Shown: one piece after another, positions 38,361-51,388 of the stretch
How the letters are laid out: each line of letters starts with the position of its first letter
How positions within the stretch are numbered: position 1 is the first letter of the stretch
Assembly: GCA_002803225.1 (NCBI GenBank)
Contig: NXFV01000921.1
Span: forward strand, 1 to 64,000
Direction: 5' to 3'
Length of the DNA: 64,000 nt
DNA from: Gamarada debralockiae
Lineage: Eukaryota > Ascomycota > Leotiomycetes > Helotiales > Hyphodiscaceae
Translations under genes and position numbers: made by a program
Notes under the pieces: generated by a model
Databases searched by the model: none
Seen by the model: the letters and a program-made list of their open reading frames with translations, nothing else
Told to the model about the DNA's origin: nothing

Positions 38361-41300
38361 TTAATCATCTTCCTCAGCCTCGGTGGCCTTGGGTGTCAAG
38401 TGCCAGCGGTTGCCTCCGTGCTCGTCTTGCTCGTGTGCGATGGCGACCTTAGACAAGTGCATGAGGATGTTCTCCATTTGGGTGTCAGCGTGGCTGCGCT
38501 TGGCACGTCCAAGGTTATCGAGCCACGACCATTGGTTGAGGAGGTAATAGACGATGGCGCAGACAATGGTGACACCGATCGAGAAGGCCCAGACAATGAC
38601 AACGGTGACAATGCTAGTATGTCCGTTGTTGGAGAAGAGCTTGTTGTGGTCAGCGGGGTCGGTGACCTGTCCGGCACCTCCACCGAGCCAGCCGAAAACA
38701 CAGAAGAGTGTAGCAAGGACATCGACACCGAAGATGGCGCCGACGAGTTGCCAGGATGGCCAGGTATTACCACCACGAGTGACGAAGATGAGCCAGTTTT
38801 CTGTGAGGGAGACTTCGAGGAAGAGAATGCCTTGTACAGCACCGAAGTTTTCGATGATACCACCGTTAGGCAAGAACATTGAACCACGGATGACCCAGGT
38901 ACCCAAAGCGAGAAGTATACCGAGAATGACGGAGATGATCCAGATCTTGGGCAATTGCCACTCGACGGGGCGGGCTTCGAAATGGGCGTTATCGTAAGCG
39001 ACGGCAATGGTGGCCAAATCAGCAAACAGGGCAAGGAAGACAATGAGATCGGTTCGGATGGTCTCACGGATGATAACCATGGAGGTGACAAGATAAATTT
39101 CCAAGTGAAGACAGAGAGCGATACGGTATTGGATATAAGCCTTCATACGTTGGAAAATTTGACGAGCGATCTTGATGGCCGAAACAATGGTGGAGAGACC
39201 TGGGGCAAGGAAGACGATATCGGCGGCGGCTTGGGCGGCTTCGGTAGCACCTTCGACAGCAATACCGCAGTCAGACTTCTTCAAAGAAGGAGCATCGTTG
39301 ACACCGTCACCAGTCATGGCAGTCAAGTGACCACGTTGTTGCAGCATCTCCACGACTTGGTACTTGTGCTCGGGGAAAACTTCAGCGAAACCATCGGCCT
39401 TCTCAACGAGATCGTGCTGAGTAGTTCCAGAGAGACCACCGTGGATGAGCTTGTCAGAGTTGTAAACCTTGGTGCCGAGAGCAAGCATCTTGCAAGTTTC
39501 CTTAGCAATAGCAATGGCATCACCAGTAAGCATCTTGACTTGAAGACCGAGAACTTGAGCTTCAGCGATGGTGGAAGCGGTATCTTCACGAGGGGGGTCG
39601 AACATGGGTAACATTCCGAGCAGAGTCCATGGCTTGTCGCCTTCCTTGACAGCAACACCGAGAGAACGGAAACCACGGCGAGCAAACTCAGTGGTCTTGG
39701 CCTTGTACATGTCGGCATCTTCCTTGGAGCATTCTGAGAGGTTGAGAATAGCCTTGGGGGCACCCTTGGCACAAATGTAGGTGACGCCATCCTTAACAAC
39801 GACAGCAGTGATACGCTTGGAGACAGGGTCGAAAGGAGTGAATTTCTCGGTCTTCCAGCCTTGGCTGAGGATTTCCTTGGCTTTTGGGTAGCGCTTAAGA
39901 GTGAGAATAGTGACCTTGTCAATGGGATCCAAAGACTTGACGTTGTGGGAAGAGGCGAGAGCAGCGACAGCCATCATCCAGTTGACATCTTGGCCCTCAG
40001 CGACAAATGGCTCACGGATGGAAAGTTGGTTGGCAGTGAGAGTACCAGTCTTATCGGAGCAAAGAACATCGACACCAGCAAGAGATTCAATGGCAGTGAG
40101 CTTTTGGACAATGGCCTTTTCCTTTGCAAGATAGGCAGCTCCGACAGCGAGGGTGGTGGTGGTAACGACAGGAAGACCGACCGGAACACCAACAATCAAA
40201 AGAATGAGGGCATATCGAAGGAGGGTGTTGTCGTCGCTTTCTGGGGTCGCTATGCCAAGGTGGCGGAAGAAACCGCCAATCCAGGCGATGAGGATCCAAC
40301 CAACGACCAAAACCAACAAAGACGTACCAATGGAGTTCATGATAGCCTTGAAATGACCCTGGTCCTTGGCACCTGAAACCAAAGAAGCGGTGCGACCGAC
40401 GAAGGACATCTTGGCAGAGTGTGTAACAATAGCATAGGCCTTTCCACGCTTGCAACCAGTTGTGTAGTAGATGACATCGGCAACATACTTGTCGACAGCG
40501 AGGGACTCTCCGGTCATGGCAGATTGATCAATGGCCAAAAGAGCATATCCAGATCCGTGCTTCTCGTGTCCATCATCATCATCATCTTTCTCATCTGGAG
40601 AGTCGCCACGTTGAGCTTCGAGTTCCTTGAGGTAGGTTTCGTATCCGTTGGGGTTATCGTACGCGCAGATAATGCGGGCATCGGCGGGAACGACTTGTCC
40701 ATCTTCGACGATAATCTGCAGAAAGAAACAATTAGTTTTTGTCAATTGATACGCGACGCGTTCTGATGACTTACGATATCACCGGGAACCAATTCACGGG
40801 CCTTAATCTCTTGTTCTTGGCCATCACGAACGACAGTAGCACGCATAGCGATGTCGCCCTTCAATGAGGCGACGACATCGGCAGCTTGCTTTTCCTGGTA
40901 CCAACCGACAACAGCGTTGAGCATCAAAATACCAATAATGACACCGAAATCAATCCAGTCACGAAGACCGGCAGCAAGGAGGACAGCAAGTTCCATGACT
41001 ATATAGAAAGGTCAATTGAAAGAATTCCAAAAACTGTGAACCAATTGAGCTTACCATAGAGAATAGGGCCGGTGAAGTATGACAAAAACTTGAGGAACAT
41101 GTTCTCTTTCTCGGTGGTCAATTCGTTCCATCCGGTCTTCTTTCGTCGAGCTTCAACATCGTGGCTCTTCAAACCAGCCTTCAAATCGGTGTTTAACCAC
41201 TCCTCAGGAGTATCGAAATCACTTCCAGCCGTAGCTCCTGCTCTCGACCACCAATGCTTCTTTTTGGGCGTATCATCGTCCCCGCCGATGGTAGAGGCCC

Positions 41301-41445
41301 GACGTCCGTCGCGGTAGTTGGAAATGTATCTGACGAGATTGTCATACTCGCCCAATTCTTGGTCGTCAGTTTGGGCGTTGCCGCGGCCGAGACCGAGTTC
41401 TTTATCGACGTTCCCGTTCTCGAGATCGCCGCTTAGGGGTGCCAT
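38361..41445 (-). CDS. Plasma-membrane H+-transporting P-type ATPase
   Basis: Three exons (introns 40999-41054 and 40716-40774, frame closed) give 989 aa. This P3A pump expels protons using ATP and energises secondary transport. The phosphorylation motif CSDKTGTLT has Asp426. The actuator motif TGES is at about 273-276. MLTGDA and TAMTGDGVNDAPSLKKSDCG complete the P and N domains. The helices include GPILYVMELAVLLAAGLRDW and ILLIVGVPVGLPVV. The C-terminal regulatory tail is present. It is longer than the roughly 920 aa usual for Pma1 because of an acidic insert (about residues 235-261, including PDEKDDDDDGHEKHG) in the actuator domain before LLAIDQSAMTGES. Codon use is strongly biased (GCC, GTC, AAG), as expected for a highly expressed gene. 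Confidence 0.95.
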
Positions 41446-44400
41446 TGCGAATGACTACTGCTATGCTAGCACAGCGTTATTGAAAGAAGAGGGGAGATTT
41501 GTCGACGACAATCCTGTCACGCTTGCGTTCTCATTCACCGGACGAATTGAGTAGCTGACAAGTGTAAGAAGAGAAAGAAAAGGTCCACGAAATTGGGGGG
41601 AGAGCTTCTAATTAATACAATTGAGAGCCCGGATCGCGCGTAACTTAGAGCAACCACTATGTGTCTAGCTAACCCAATCCAGGCGACATCGGGGACGGCC
41701 ACTGGCGGGCTGATTGAGTTGGCAACAAGAGCGGCGTCATTTTGCTCGGACTTGACGGCAATCAACAGACAAGGACATGGACCGTGAACCACCGCTGCGT
41801 GGGTGGTGAGTAGTCATGACTGGTAGCCTTGGTGTAGGGTCAACACACAAGTTGGGCATGGCGGCATCGATGGGCGTGGGAGGTTGTGTCCGCCCAGGAC
41901 ATGGGTTTGATGGGGAATGACGGGTGGGCGTTGTCAGGAGCTAGGAAAATTGAGGGATTTCCAGAAAGGGCTCCTTGCTGGCAAATCTGCCATCTCAAAA
42001 TTAAGAACGCCCCCAGAAAAACCTGCAAAAACAATGAAAAATGAGCGAATAACGGGCGCCGCTTAAACTGTTATCGGAGGTAGAAGAGCGCGAAGGATAG
42101 CGAGGGGAGGCTCGACTCGTTTGCGCGTAGCGAACCAAACACATCTCCTAATTTGTTTCTCGGCGGACGAGGATTAGACCCTTACGGTAAATCGGCAACC
42201 CACTGTCGACGCAAGGTCCTCCCCCAACTGGCCAGTCAAAATCTTCAAATTATAATTCTGAATACCTCGAATTTACGCGTGGATATTGAGGAAGGGCAGG
42301 CTTCTAGCCAATTGCCGTATCCACTATAGCTTTGATATATGCGGGATTACCAGCATCTCTAGTTCCTCGTTTATGTGTGGGTAAGAACAGGCATCAAGCC
42401 GTAATTATTGTGGAGCGTTGCAGGCCTAGGAGCGTTTTAAGTGGGTGAATCTTGGACGGACTCGGTCTGGCTCGGAAAGTTCAGATCCAGTTTTTGATAT
42501 CCTGCAATTGGCGTCAATCATTGGCTGAATGCTGTTTTTCTCCTGCTTGTTCTAACCCATAGTAGCTAGAAAGTACGATTCGAGAAAAGCTTAGCAGAAG
42601 ATTGACGTTTGATCCTGCACGGTTGAATTGTGCCGAATAGCGTCTCTTGGTTAGTAAAAATTTGCCCTCCGTTGCGAAATAATTTCGTGCTTATGTTATT
42701 TTTATGTGTGTTGATTTTTTTTCTCGCGGATGACGGAATATTACTCGCGCACAGCGTTGAGCTTTCACTCTTTGAACGCAACTCGCACCGCATATCCTCG
42801 CTGGGCTCCTCGGTGCTGCCGACTTGAGACCCCGTATGAATGATATGTCACTCTCCCGCAACTTCCGAGTTGTTACATTCGCCAGGTACACCAAATAATC
42901 AAGGAATATGGAAAATCCTTCTGATGCCCTTCACCAGACTTTTCAGGCTGCACCATCATGAGCCAAGCAAACCCTGCAAACATTTTGGTGTATCAAAATT
43001 TTGCCGTCTGTTTTTCTTCGGTTCTCTTCTATGAGGGATTTTCATCTGGCTCCACTCACGTGACTTGTTTCATGCCAGGATTGAATTTTCACGGATGGGA
43101 ATAATATCCTGGGAGATTTCTTGGCAGGGACAAGCCGCCGCCGCGCATCTCCCTCCATCTCCACGGTGGGGTCGCCACCAGCGGAGTCAGGTTTGAGTAA
43201 TTTGAGTTTCGAGGCGAGGCTCAAGGCTCAAGATAGAATAATCTTTGACTGTGTAAGGCGGCACTTCTACCCTTTGACTTCTCTGTCCACCAGGCATTTG
43301 ACGGATGAAATTCGGGACACGGCCTCTTCTGTAACTGCGACGTCGTGTCGTCCCTACTCTTTCCGTTGTTGTTCGGACCGCACGGCCGTAAACATTCGAA
43401 AAACAACAACATCAGAATAACACAGATAAGACGTTACGCCCGTTACCAGGACAAACTTAACCGTGTGTCGCTCTTTGGCAGATTGCTATTCCTGCCTCTG
43501 ACTATGGTCTGAAACTGGAAACCCCAGCCAAGTTACCACCAAGGGCTGAGGCTCTGAGCGGTGTCAAAGAGCGATAAAGCTCCTGATCTCCATCCTTTCA
43601 TCACAAGTCACAATCACAAACTTCACAAGTCACAAGGCTTCAAAACAGACCCCCAACAGCCTCCCCCAAGAAAGCCAAAAGTTTCAAAACAAAAGTTTAC
43701 AAGGGACCCAGAGCTCGCATGCTGGTATTCGTCGGTGGTACTTTCCCAACACAGGCAGCCGATCGTACACTAAGACCTAGTTGGCTTAGCTGAACCTTCC
43801 TTCGGTCACATAATAAGCGGACACACGAAATTGAGATGTTTTACAGTCAATATGTATTCAGCAAATAAATAATTGAACGAATATAATTCCAGCGCAGCCT
43901 AATTTCTTTTCCCTGGGGCTTTCACAGAAATGTGCAATTGGAATGCAGGAAAAGATTCTGCATCTCCATCGGTCAAGCAAATCTTTTTTCAGATCGAAAT
44001 CTCCGAGTTTTTTCCCACTTCAATTTCGTTTGTTCTCCAGTATTCAATGCCGCGCCAATATTGCTACTGGAGATCATGGAGATGACTAACCAAATGTCTC
44101 GGGATTCATACCTTTTAGCCTCACGTATCACAATTTGATTGACGGGCACGAGAAAGAAATCGGTATAAGCCAGGCGTTTTCCGAGGCCGATGATCCAAGA
44201 GAATGATCTTCATGATACAAAAAGGCTTCCGGGCTGCTTAGGGATGGCTGTAACGGCTGACTGCATTTTTACGATTGCGAGATGGACAGAACAAGATTGA
44301 ATTTTGATTATTCTCAACGAAGTCACGGATTTAAAAGGGCCATGGCTGTCTAGGTGAGAATCATGACATGCTGCTGTACGTACGGAATTTATTTAAAGCC

Positions 44401-44772
44401 CTGTCCAGGTATGTATGTACGGTATCGTAATCAGCCTCTTACGGTGCTTTGGCTCGTGTTCAATCTATCGTCGCCTCGGTCGTTTACTCATCTAACATTA
44501 CATGATCGCTGCCATCGTTGTCTATGTCTATTTTGATACATTATATTCCCAGCTTCTCAGCTTCACCTCGTACCTCGTTCACAGTCATCAATTCATCGGT
44601 CGCAACTCTAAAACACCGAAATACAACTGCCGTGCCTAGTTTCTCGGCATTCAAACTTCACCTCAGAGTTCGGTCGGAAAACTTTTTGTCTGCCGAGTCA
44701 ACCATAGCATCTTCCATCCTCACCGTCTTTTCTACACTTCATGCGTTCAATGCAATCGAAAAAATTCTGTCC
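41446..44772. other. Long intergenic region upstream of the H+-ATPase
   Basis: No gene is recognised in 3.3 kb. Long upstream regions are common for highly expressed fungal pumps. A TCACGTGAC E-box-like site lies at about 43057-43065. A CA-rich stretch with repeated TCACAA words lies near 43601-43640. Confidence 0.4.
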
Positions 44773-47108
44773 CTAACCCAACGCGAATTTCGAGCGCTTT
44801 CTCAAATTCTCCCCATAAAAATAGAGCAGCCAGACTCCAATCTGTCAATCATGTCAGCATCTGGGGAAATCAAGTGGTTTCAGGTGTCCACCTGGCAGAC
44901 TCGCGCCTTGACCAATTCCTAGATTGATGAACATTGGTCGACTGAATAGGATTGCTGAGAAAGCAAAGGCTGAGCGACAGAAGTCGTTGCTTGCGAATAG
45001 TGAGGCTGCATAGCTCACTGGAATGTACATGGAAACTGTCAAATTCCGGAGTCAGCAATTACTCAACAGAGGTGAATGGTTAAAGCTAAGCGAGCTTCAT
45101 GAGTTCCAAAATCCGAAGATATCCTCTTTTGGGTCGAAGTCAGAAGTAGAACACATACTCGCATTGACCACGACGAATACCTAGAGAAGTTAGTGGCTCG
45201 GTCTCTGATTTACACGAGAGCGGCACATACGAAGCCTGCATACCGATCCCGATAACGCTTGCGATCCAATGAACATGTACATTTGCAGTCCAACCTGCAT
45301 GTGGGGGTCAGCGAAGTTTCTTCACCCAAATGTCCTAAAAGGAATATGGAGGACGTACCAAACTTGAATAGTCCGATAGGAGGTCCAAACATCGCAAGAA
45401 GCGCAGGCTTCAAAACCTCCTCCTGAGACTTCAACCCGTTCTTCATCACATCTGGTATGACATTGAAGTAGTACACGGAAAAGTACGTCAACATGGTGAC
45501 CAGGAGACCGATAACGATCGTGATGAACGTCACTCCTTGTTCGCCCAGATTGAATCCATAGATCGGACCATAGACCAAGGGAAATGCCTCAAAGAACGAG
45601 TAATAAATCCCATATACGAGCGCCATGTACACGTTTGTGAACATCACGGCAGGGTCTAGGAACATGATTTGGAAGGGCTTGATAATGGCATCGAGGAAGA
45701 TCTCTCGAGGAGTAACTCCCCTTCTCTTGATCTCGGATTCGGAGCGAATGTTAGATTTGTTGTACAGTTTTCGGAGTCGCCGGGCGCGTTGGAGCAGGAT
45801 TGCATCCGCAGAGGTTTCAGGCAGGAAGAAGAACCAGAGGATGAATACCGGTGCACTCATCCAAAGAATTTCCCAAAGCGATCATCGCCATCTGTTCGTT
45901 CAAGTCAGCTCAGCAATTATTCATGGCAAGTGTCACGCGACTTACGATTCAGCCACAACTGAGGTACCCGAGAGCATTGGGCCTATGGCTGGTCCTAGAA
46001 ACATCACTGAACGAGCGTTTAGCATTTCCCATTATCAATAATCCTGAAAATCACTCACTTGATGTCCAGATTGCAATCGGGAACGGAGGTACAACAGCCC
46101 ATACGAAAATCTCAGTCAGCCCCGAACACGAGAGTAGGTCATGATTCCATACAATGTCTTGCATCGTGGCGCCTCCATTTGCCAAGCATGGACTACCAAA
46201 GAAGCCTTGCAGGAATCTGAGAACCAGGAGTCCGCCAAGATTGCTCGCCAGGGCTGTCGGTACGCACAGGATCAGGTAGATGGCGAAAGTGGCGATGTAC
46301 GGCACGTTCCTCCCGAAGCGCGGTATTTCGGCCATTGGGGCCCAGAGAAGTGGTCGGAGTCCATCTATTCCCATCAGCTTTCACTCCTCACTTTTTCATG
46401 GAGTCAGAACTTACATCCGAGAACATACAAAGCAAGCCCAAGTGAAGCTTTCGTTTCTCCCACTCCGAACTTCCTCATGATTTCTCTGCGTTTCATTAGT
46501 ATTGTATTGTAGGAGATGAGGGTTTGGGGGATTGGAAAGCTTAAAGTTCGCTGGAGACGAAGATGGAAGAGGCTGTGTACACTGCGAGTGTATACAATCC
46601 ACCTGGAGCGCGACCAAAGCCTTCTTCTGATTCCAATTATGCGGATTCGCAGTATCGTCTGTTCGATACCAATATCGTCCCATCTTTCGTGATCGTCGGC
46701 ACAATTGCTCTTGAACCTGCGTGTGCGAGAGGTGGTGCTTCTTCGTCCCCTGAATGTACTCGCATCAGCTCAAAATCCACTCTACACCACACTACATCAC
46801 TAACTCCGCAGGCATTCAAGCAAACCACAGGCAAGAACTTACCATGAGGATCCAAAGCGTCAACTCAGCTCCAAACGTACTACTCGGCGCCACAGTTGCT
46901 GCATACTCAGTCGGCGCTCCTTCCGGCATGGTAGTACTGATGACGCCTCATCTTCCTTCTCCCCCTTTTCCTCTGAACCTGCCGCAGTGTTGTTGAAATA
47001 CTCGTGCGCGGGGAATGAACAATTCTCTTCTGGATACTGGAAGTATTTCCCCTTCGTCACACAGCACACGATTTGACCGAATGGCGAGTCGCGTATGATG
47101 TCCGCCAT
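44773..47108 (-). pseudogene. MFS transporter (DHA1, polyamine/drug type), decayed
   Basis: The N-terminus MADIIRDSPFGQIV...KYFQYPEE (47108-46990) is the family's conserved cytosolic start. TKDGTILV and YRTDDTANPHNWNQKKALVA follow but in different frames (small loss near 46665). The first helix YTLAVYTASSIFVSSE is again shifted, and its splice donor reads TTAAGC where GTAAGC is expected (near 46535). The middle is well preserved (FGVG..ASLGLALYVLG, intron about 46362-46411, RPLLWAPMAEIPRFGRNVPY, GGLLVLRFLQGFFGSP). An in-frame TGA at 45882-45884 lies in the motif WRxSLWEILWMSAP, where Trp is expected. Later exons (FFFLPETSADAILL..., YAASLFASNDFCRS, LYFYGENLRKRSKFALG) lose frame at two junctions. 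Dead gene. Confidence 0.8.
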
Positions 47109-48404
47109 TCCTTCTTTCCTGATTCAAAGACTTCTCAGATGCTCAATTGTAAAATGCTCTATTTCTCTAGCTCTTACGAAGGGTTTAATGCTCAATATAT
47201 GATTTTATCAACGACAATCCTTCAGAACAGCTCAGAGCAAAGTGAATATACATCCAGAGTGGGCCGCCTTTAAGCCGCACCATTGCCTATTTCATATCGC
47301 AGTTCTCGTGATTTCAAAGCCTAGCCGCGCATACGTCACTTTGAAATAGCCTTTCGCAATCATGTCCGTGTCAGAGCCTCATTTTTCGGGCATACCACAG
47401 TCCGCCTTCCATACTTCCATACGAATACAACAAAAATGTTCAAATTGCGCCGCTTTAATCATTCCGAGTATTACCTAGTTGGGATAACGAAGCAAGCTTT
47501 CTTGCATGCGTATAAGATGGGGTCGGGATTGGTCGGGGAAGATTAGTCAATATGCGTTTGTCAGCATGGGACATGAAAGTGAGTTACCGCCTTGCCGGTA
47601 TTGGTTGAGAGAGGGAGTGAATTGGAGTGGATTTCAGTTAGCAATCTTGATGATGAATAGGTGGAAGTTGTAGAGGTCGGTCAGGTGACGCCAGAACGGG
47701 GCGGATATAATACATGGCGCTTTCCATCACACTTGTTTTTTGCGGAACTTCAAGGGATATAAACCATACCACCACCACCAATCTTCGAGGCCGGGGTTGG
47801 GGCAAGCGTGTTCAATGATGAGCCTCAGAGTGCTAAGCTTGCGGAGGTAATTAGATGTTGGAGGAAAAGTTGTCTAATATTGAGCTGCGTCAAGACCGAC
47901 AATGTTCACTTGAGATAGCAATGAGGGGAAGTCTTCCACGGAGTTGTGAAATGAGTGTACTTCTCAGTCACCTACCGATTATTATAATCCAACCGGGAAA
48001 GTCCTAGACGCAGCGAAAAGAACCCTCTCACTATGATTGCGATTTGCTGCATGCTTTAGCTCAAGATTAAATTAGGCGTGAAGGATCTCGTTCTCATGAT
48101 GTCCTCCAATTCAAGTGACAAATCTGCCAGTGATCACGAAATGGCCAACCAAAGGAAATTTTCGTCTTGTGCTAATCAATGGTGGTCCGCGGGGAGATTG
48201 AGGAGGTCTGCTTGCATCAATTCATTCGCCTTAGACTTGTTTCAGGGCATGAACACAAGAATGGACGGGATGTGGTAAGACCTTAGGCAAAGAGAAAGGG
48301 CATAAACATTAGACGCAGTGCAAAGCATTGCAAAGTACTATGCTCAAAACAAAATAATCACTCCCAAAAACACCTCCCATGCAATCTAGACTCCCATCCC
48401 ACCT
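47109..48404. other. Intergenic, no gene recognised
   Basis: Upstream flank of the decayed MFS gene and 3' flank of the next gene. No coding, RNA or repeat signal was recognised. Confidence 0.4.
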
Positions 48405-49330
48405 TCAATATCCCGCAGAACGCCAGAATGCCCTTTCCCTTTCTCTATTTCTTACCACGCTTAGGTCGATGGGAGGTTGGGCTTCGAAAGGCTTGCCAAT
48501 GCTAGAGATCTCGGCCAGACGACTATATGTAGTTAGCTCTGATGCGATCAACTATGATAAGTCAGGCAGCGGGGGACTTACTTTACTTGACGCTTCGAGG
48601 TACCCCGAGTCGCCGTCTTCTTCGCAGGCGTAGCTTTGGCATTGGGTTTGCGAGGGGGTTTGGAGGGGGTTTCATTATCCATCTCAACCTTCTGCTCCGC
48701 CTTCTGCGCTGTGGCAGCACTGGCTAGGTTTTCAAAGAGCTGAGCACTGGCAAGGTCCCCAAAGACCGAGTCGTCGTCTGGTGAGGAACGAGCACGCTTT
48801 CGGGACGAAGGGGCAGCCTTGTGTGACTTGCTGGAGCTCACAGCGTTGTTAAGGATCGAATCTACAAGCAGGTTAGATGCGTCATCTCATGTTGGAACCA
48901 TCTTACCAGTGTCAACAAAGACACCCTCCTTCTTCTCTTCGGAACTCTTTGTGGGGGTAGGGGTATCAAGGGCTATGGTCTTTGGTTTCGGAGTCTTAGG
49001 TTTCGGGGTCTTTAATTTCGGGGGCGATTGCTTCAGGGCCTCTTTGGTTTGAGGGCTGCCCCGCGCGGGCGCGACTTGCGGCTTCCGGGTCGACGCGTTC
49101 GTCTCCCAAGGAGGGTACAGAGCTGCAGGAGGGTAAGTAGTAATCATGTCATGAGGAAGAAGAGACTACCGCGAACGACAACATCCAACACAATGCGAAC
49201 CGCATCGTCAGGCTCGATGGCCTTGGTAGCGGCGATGCCACTTGCGATCTGTATGCCGTCAGCGGACGCTCTTACCACCAGATAATATAATAAATACCTG
49301 GTCAACGGCTTGCTTCATAGTACTGTCCAT
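48405..49330 (-). CDS. Unknown basic, low-complexity protein
   Basis: Hand-spliced model of 241 aa in five exons. Introns are 49249-49297, 49123-49169, 48862-48906 and 48523-48581, with the frame exact at all. A conserved-looking N-terminus (MDSTMKQAVDQIASGIAATK, then IEPDDAVRIVLDVVVRALYP) is followed by Pro/Lys repeats (LKTPKPKTPKPKT), a basic patch (SSRKRARSSPDDD) and an Ala/Lys tail (KATPAKKTATRGTSKRQ), which suggests a nuclear protein. If the last intron is not spliced, the protein ends at 48578 with 203 aa. I do not recognise the family. The consistent splice structure supports a real gene. Confidence 0.6.
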
Positions 49331-49506
49331 TTTGCAAGAGGTTCGTTATGATTTGGGAATAATGGTGGTGGGGTTTGCGGGGTGATATTGCAGGGTCGGG
49401 CAAAGTGTTTGAAACTTTAACCTCATTCAAAATACCACAAATATTTACACATACCATTTTCACATTCCTTCCTATCTCAATCATATCATCGTCCCATTGA
49501 CTTTAC

Positions 49507-51388
49507 CTATGGACATCCCGACGAAGGGTAGTTACAACTGGAAGTCACCCCGCCACCAGTGATGCTCACGCCCGAGAACGTGAAATTAGAACAACTTCCA
49601 CTTCCACACAGAATATAGTAGTCCTCGCCTGCAGACGTACAAGTGCCAGTTATATTAGTGAAAGTCACACCGTCAATGATGACACCGTTGGTAGGGTCGC
49701 CAGTTGGTCCACCGTTGAGGTAATCTTGCTGGATGTCGATTCCGTATACCGTAATATCTGAGAGCTGGATGTTGGAGTACACGACATTGTTGATCTATTC
49801 ATTTTGTCAGTATTCCTTTCTACGAATCTATGATGATGTGTGAGGTCTCACGGTTCCAGTGGTGCCTGAGTTTGTCTTGATCCTGCATCCATTCTGAGAG
49901 TTGGAGACTGTAGAATTAGAGAACGTGATATCCGTAACGGTATTATCAGACTTCCCACCCACAGATCCAATGCTCAATCCGTGGCCGCCTGAGCAAGTCA
50001 TACCCGTAACAGTGATATTCGTCCCACTAGTCACAGCCACACAGTCATCCTGATTCTTGACAGTCGTATTACTCAACAACATGTTCGTGGTACTGGAAAT
50101 ATCGAAACCATCAGAATTATGTGCAGCAGGCAGACCAGACGATGCTGCATTCGGTGCATCTCCAGCCGAATTGTCGAGTGTGAGACCAGAAATAGTGACA
50201 CCTGTTGAACCGGTGATATCAAAGCAGTGGACAGGCCAGTTTTGAATATACAGGTCTTTGATCACAATGTTTGTTGCATCATCTATGACGATAAAGTGAT
50301 CGGGTCTAGTGAAGTCAGTATTTTCCTTTCTGAGAGAAGCGTTGAAGTGGGGAGGGTTCACTTTTTAACACCTCCATTGGAACCTTTACCATCCCAGTAT
50401 GCCTGTCCGTTACCATCGATGACTGAACCGGATGCACCGATGATGGTAACATCTGTGCCACCGATCACAATGGGATCGAAGCCATCGTTGGAGGTTGTGC
50501 CGAACGTCTGTGATATTATTTCTTAGCATTGACCTAGCAAATTTGTGCTGGGAGAGGTAGATATACGGTGGTGCCAGCAAAAGTGACCGTTGCGCTGGTC
50601 TGCAGCGACTTAAGTGAGATGGTGGAGCTAGCAGGGGCGGAAATGTTATCTAAGAGGATATTCGTGCAAGACTTTACGGCAGACGAAACTGTGAAGATCT
50701 CAGGGTTAGTAATTGCTAAACATGGAAAAGCGGAGAAAAGTCGCGAGCTCTGAACTCAAAAAACTTTCTCTTTTTCAGACGAGCTCTTGAGTAGAACTCA
50801 CGAATCCGCCAGGAAGAAGGAAGAACGGCCTCGAGAATTACTTACTACCAGACCATGCAGTGACGGTGCAGGTGGTTCCTCCACCACCAGCAGCTGTTGT
50901 AGTTGTTGTCTTTGCGGTGGTGGTTGTGGTTTTCTGGATGAAGTTTGCGTCAGCAGGAGCTGAATTTGGGGAAGAAAGGGACTCAAACAGCAGTTGTAGA
51001 AGTTGTAGCAACTTTTGAAGTCGAAGTACTTGTCGGCTTTAAGTTGCAAAACTTTGGTTAGGAGAGAGTAGCGCTTTGCTGAGAATGGGAAGCTCACAGC
51101 GGTTGTGCTAGTGGTGGTCTTCAATGTTGTCGCTGTCGTCGTAGTCGCCGCACCAATTACTAAACAACTACAAGCCGAGGACGCCTTGGCAGTCTTCGTG
51201 CTGCAGTACGAAGAAACATAAGCAGGGAGATCGGTGGTCGCTGTGCTCTTTGCGGTGGTGTAGGTCGCGCAGAAACTTGCTGCGGCGGCAGAGGAGGCAG
51301 TGAAGACAGAAGCGCAAGCATCGGTATCTGGACTATCACATGCCAAGATGAGGGGAAGCAGCGTGCTGAGAACAAGAAGTGAGCGCAT
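49507..51388 (-). CDS. Secreted endopolygalacturonase (GH28 pectinase)
   Basis: Eight exon segments were traced. Introns are 51037-51097, 50934-50988, 50689-50845, 50508-50566, 50306-50361 and 49795-49851, giving 478 aa with the frame closed. The signal peptide is [17 protein letters not shown] Cys-containing module of about 60 aa ([15 protein letters not shown] ... SSACSCLV) and a Thr/Ser-rich linker follow. The GH28 beta-helix then carries all catalytic blocks: [26 protein letters not shown] and the substrate-binding RIKT. It cleaves internal alpha-1,4 linkages of polygalacturonan outside the cell and points to a plant-associated or saprotrophic life. Intron 4 (157 nt) is longer than usual, and the donor used there (GTAAGT after GGTA) is one of two overlapping choices. 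A TATA-like AGATATAAAA lies at 51481-51490. Confidence 0.9.

Noticed and set aside
38202..40376. Long plus-strand and alternate minus-strand frames over the H+-ATPase
   Set aside because: Antisense and out-of-frame shadows caused by biased codon use of a highly expressed gene; sequence is Ser/Thr/Val-rich nonsense.
44518..44922. Plus-strand frame of 134 codons
   Set aside because: It overlaps, antisense, the recognisable last exons of the decayed MFS transporter.
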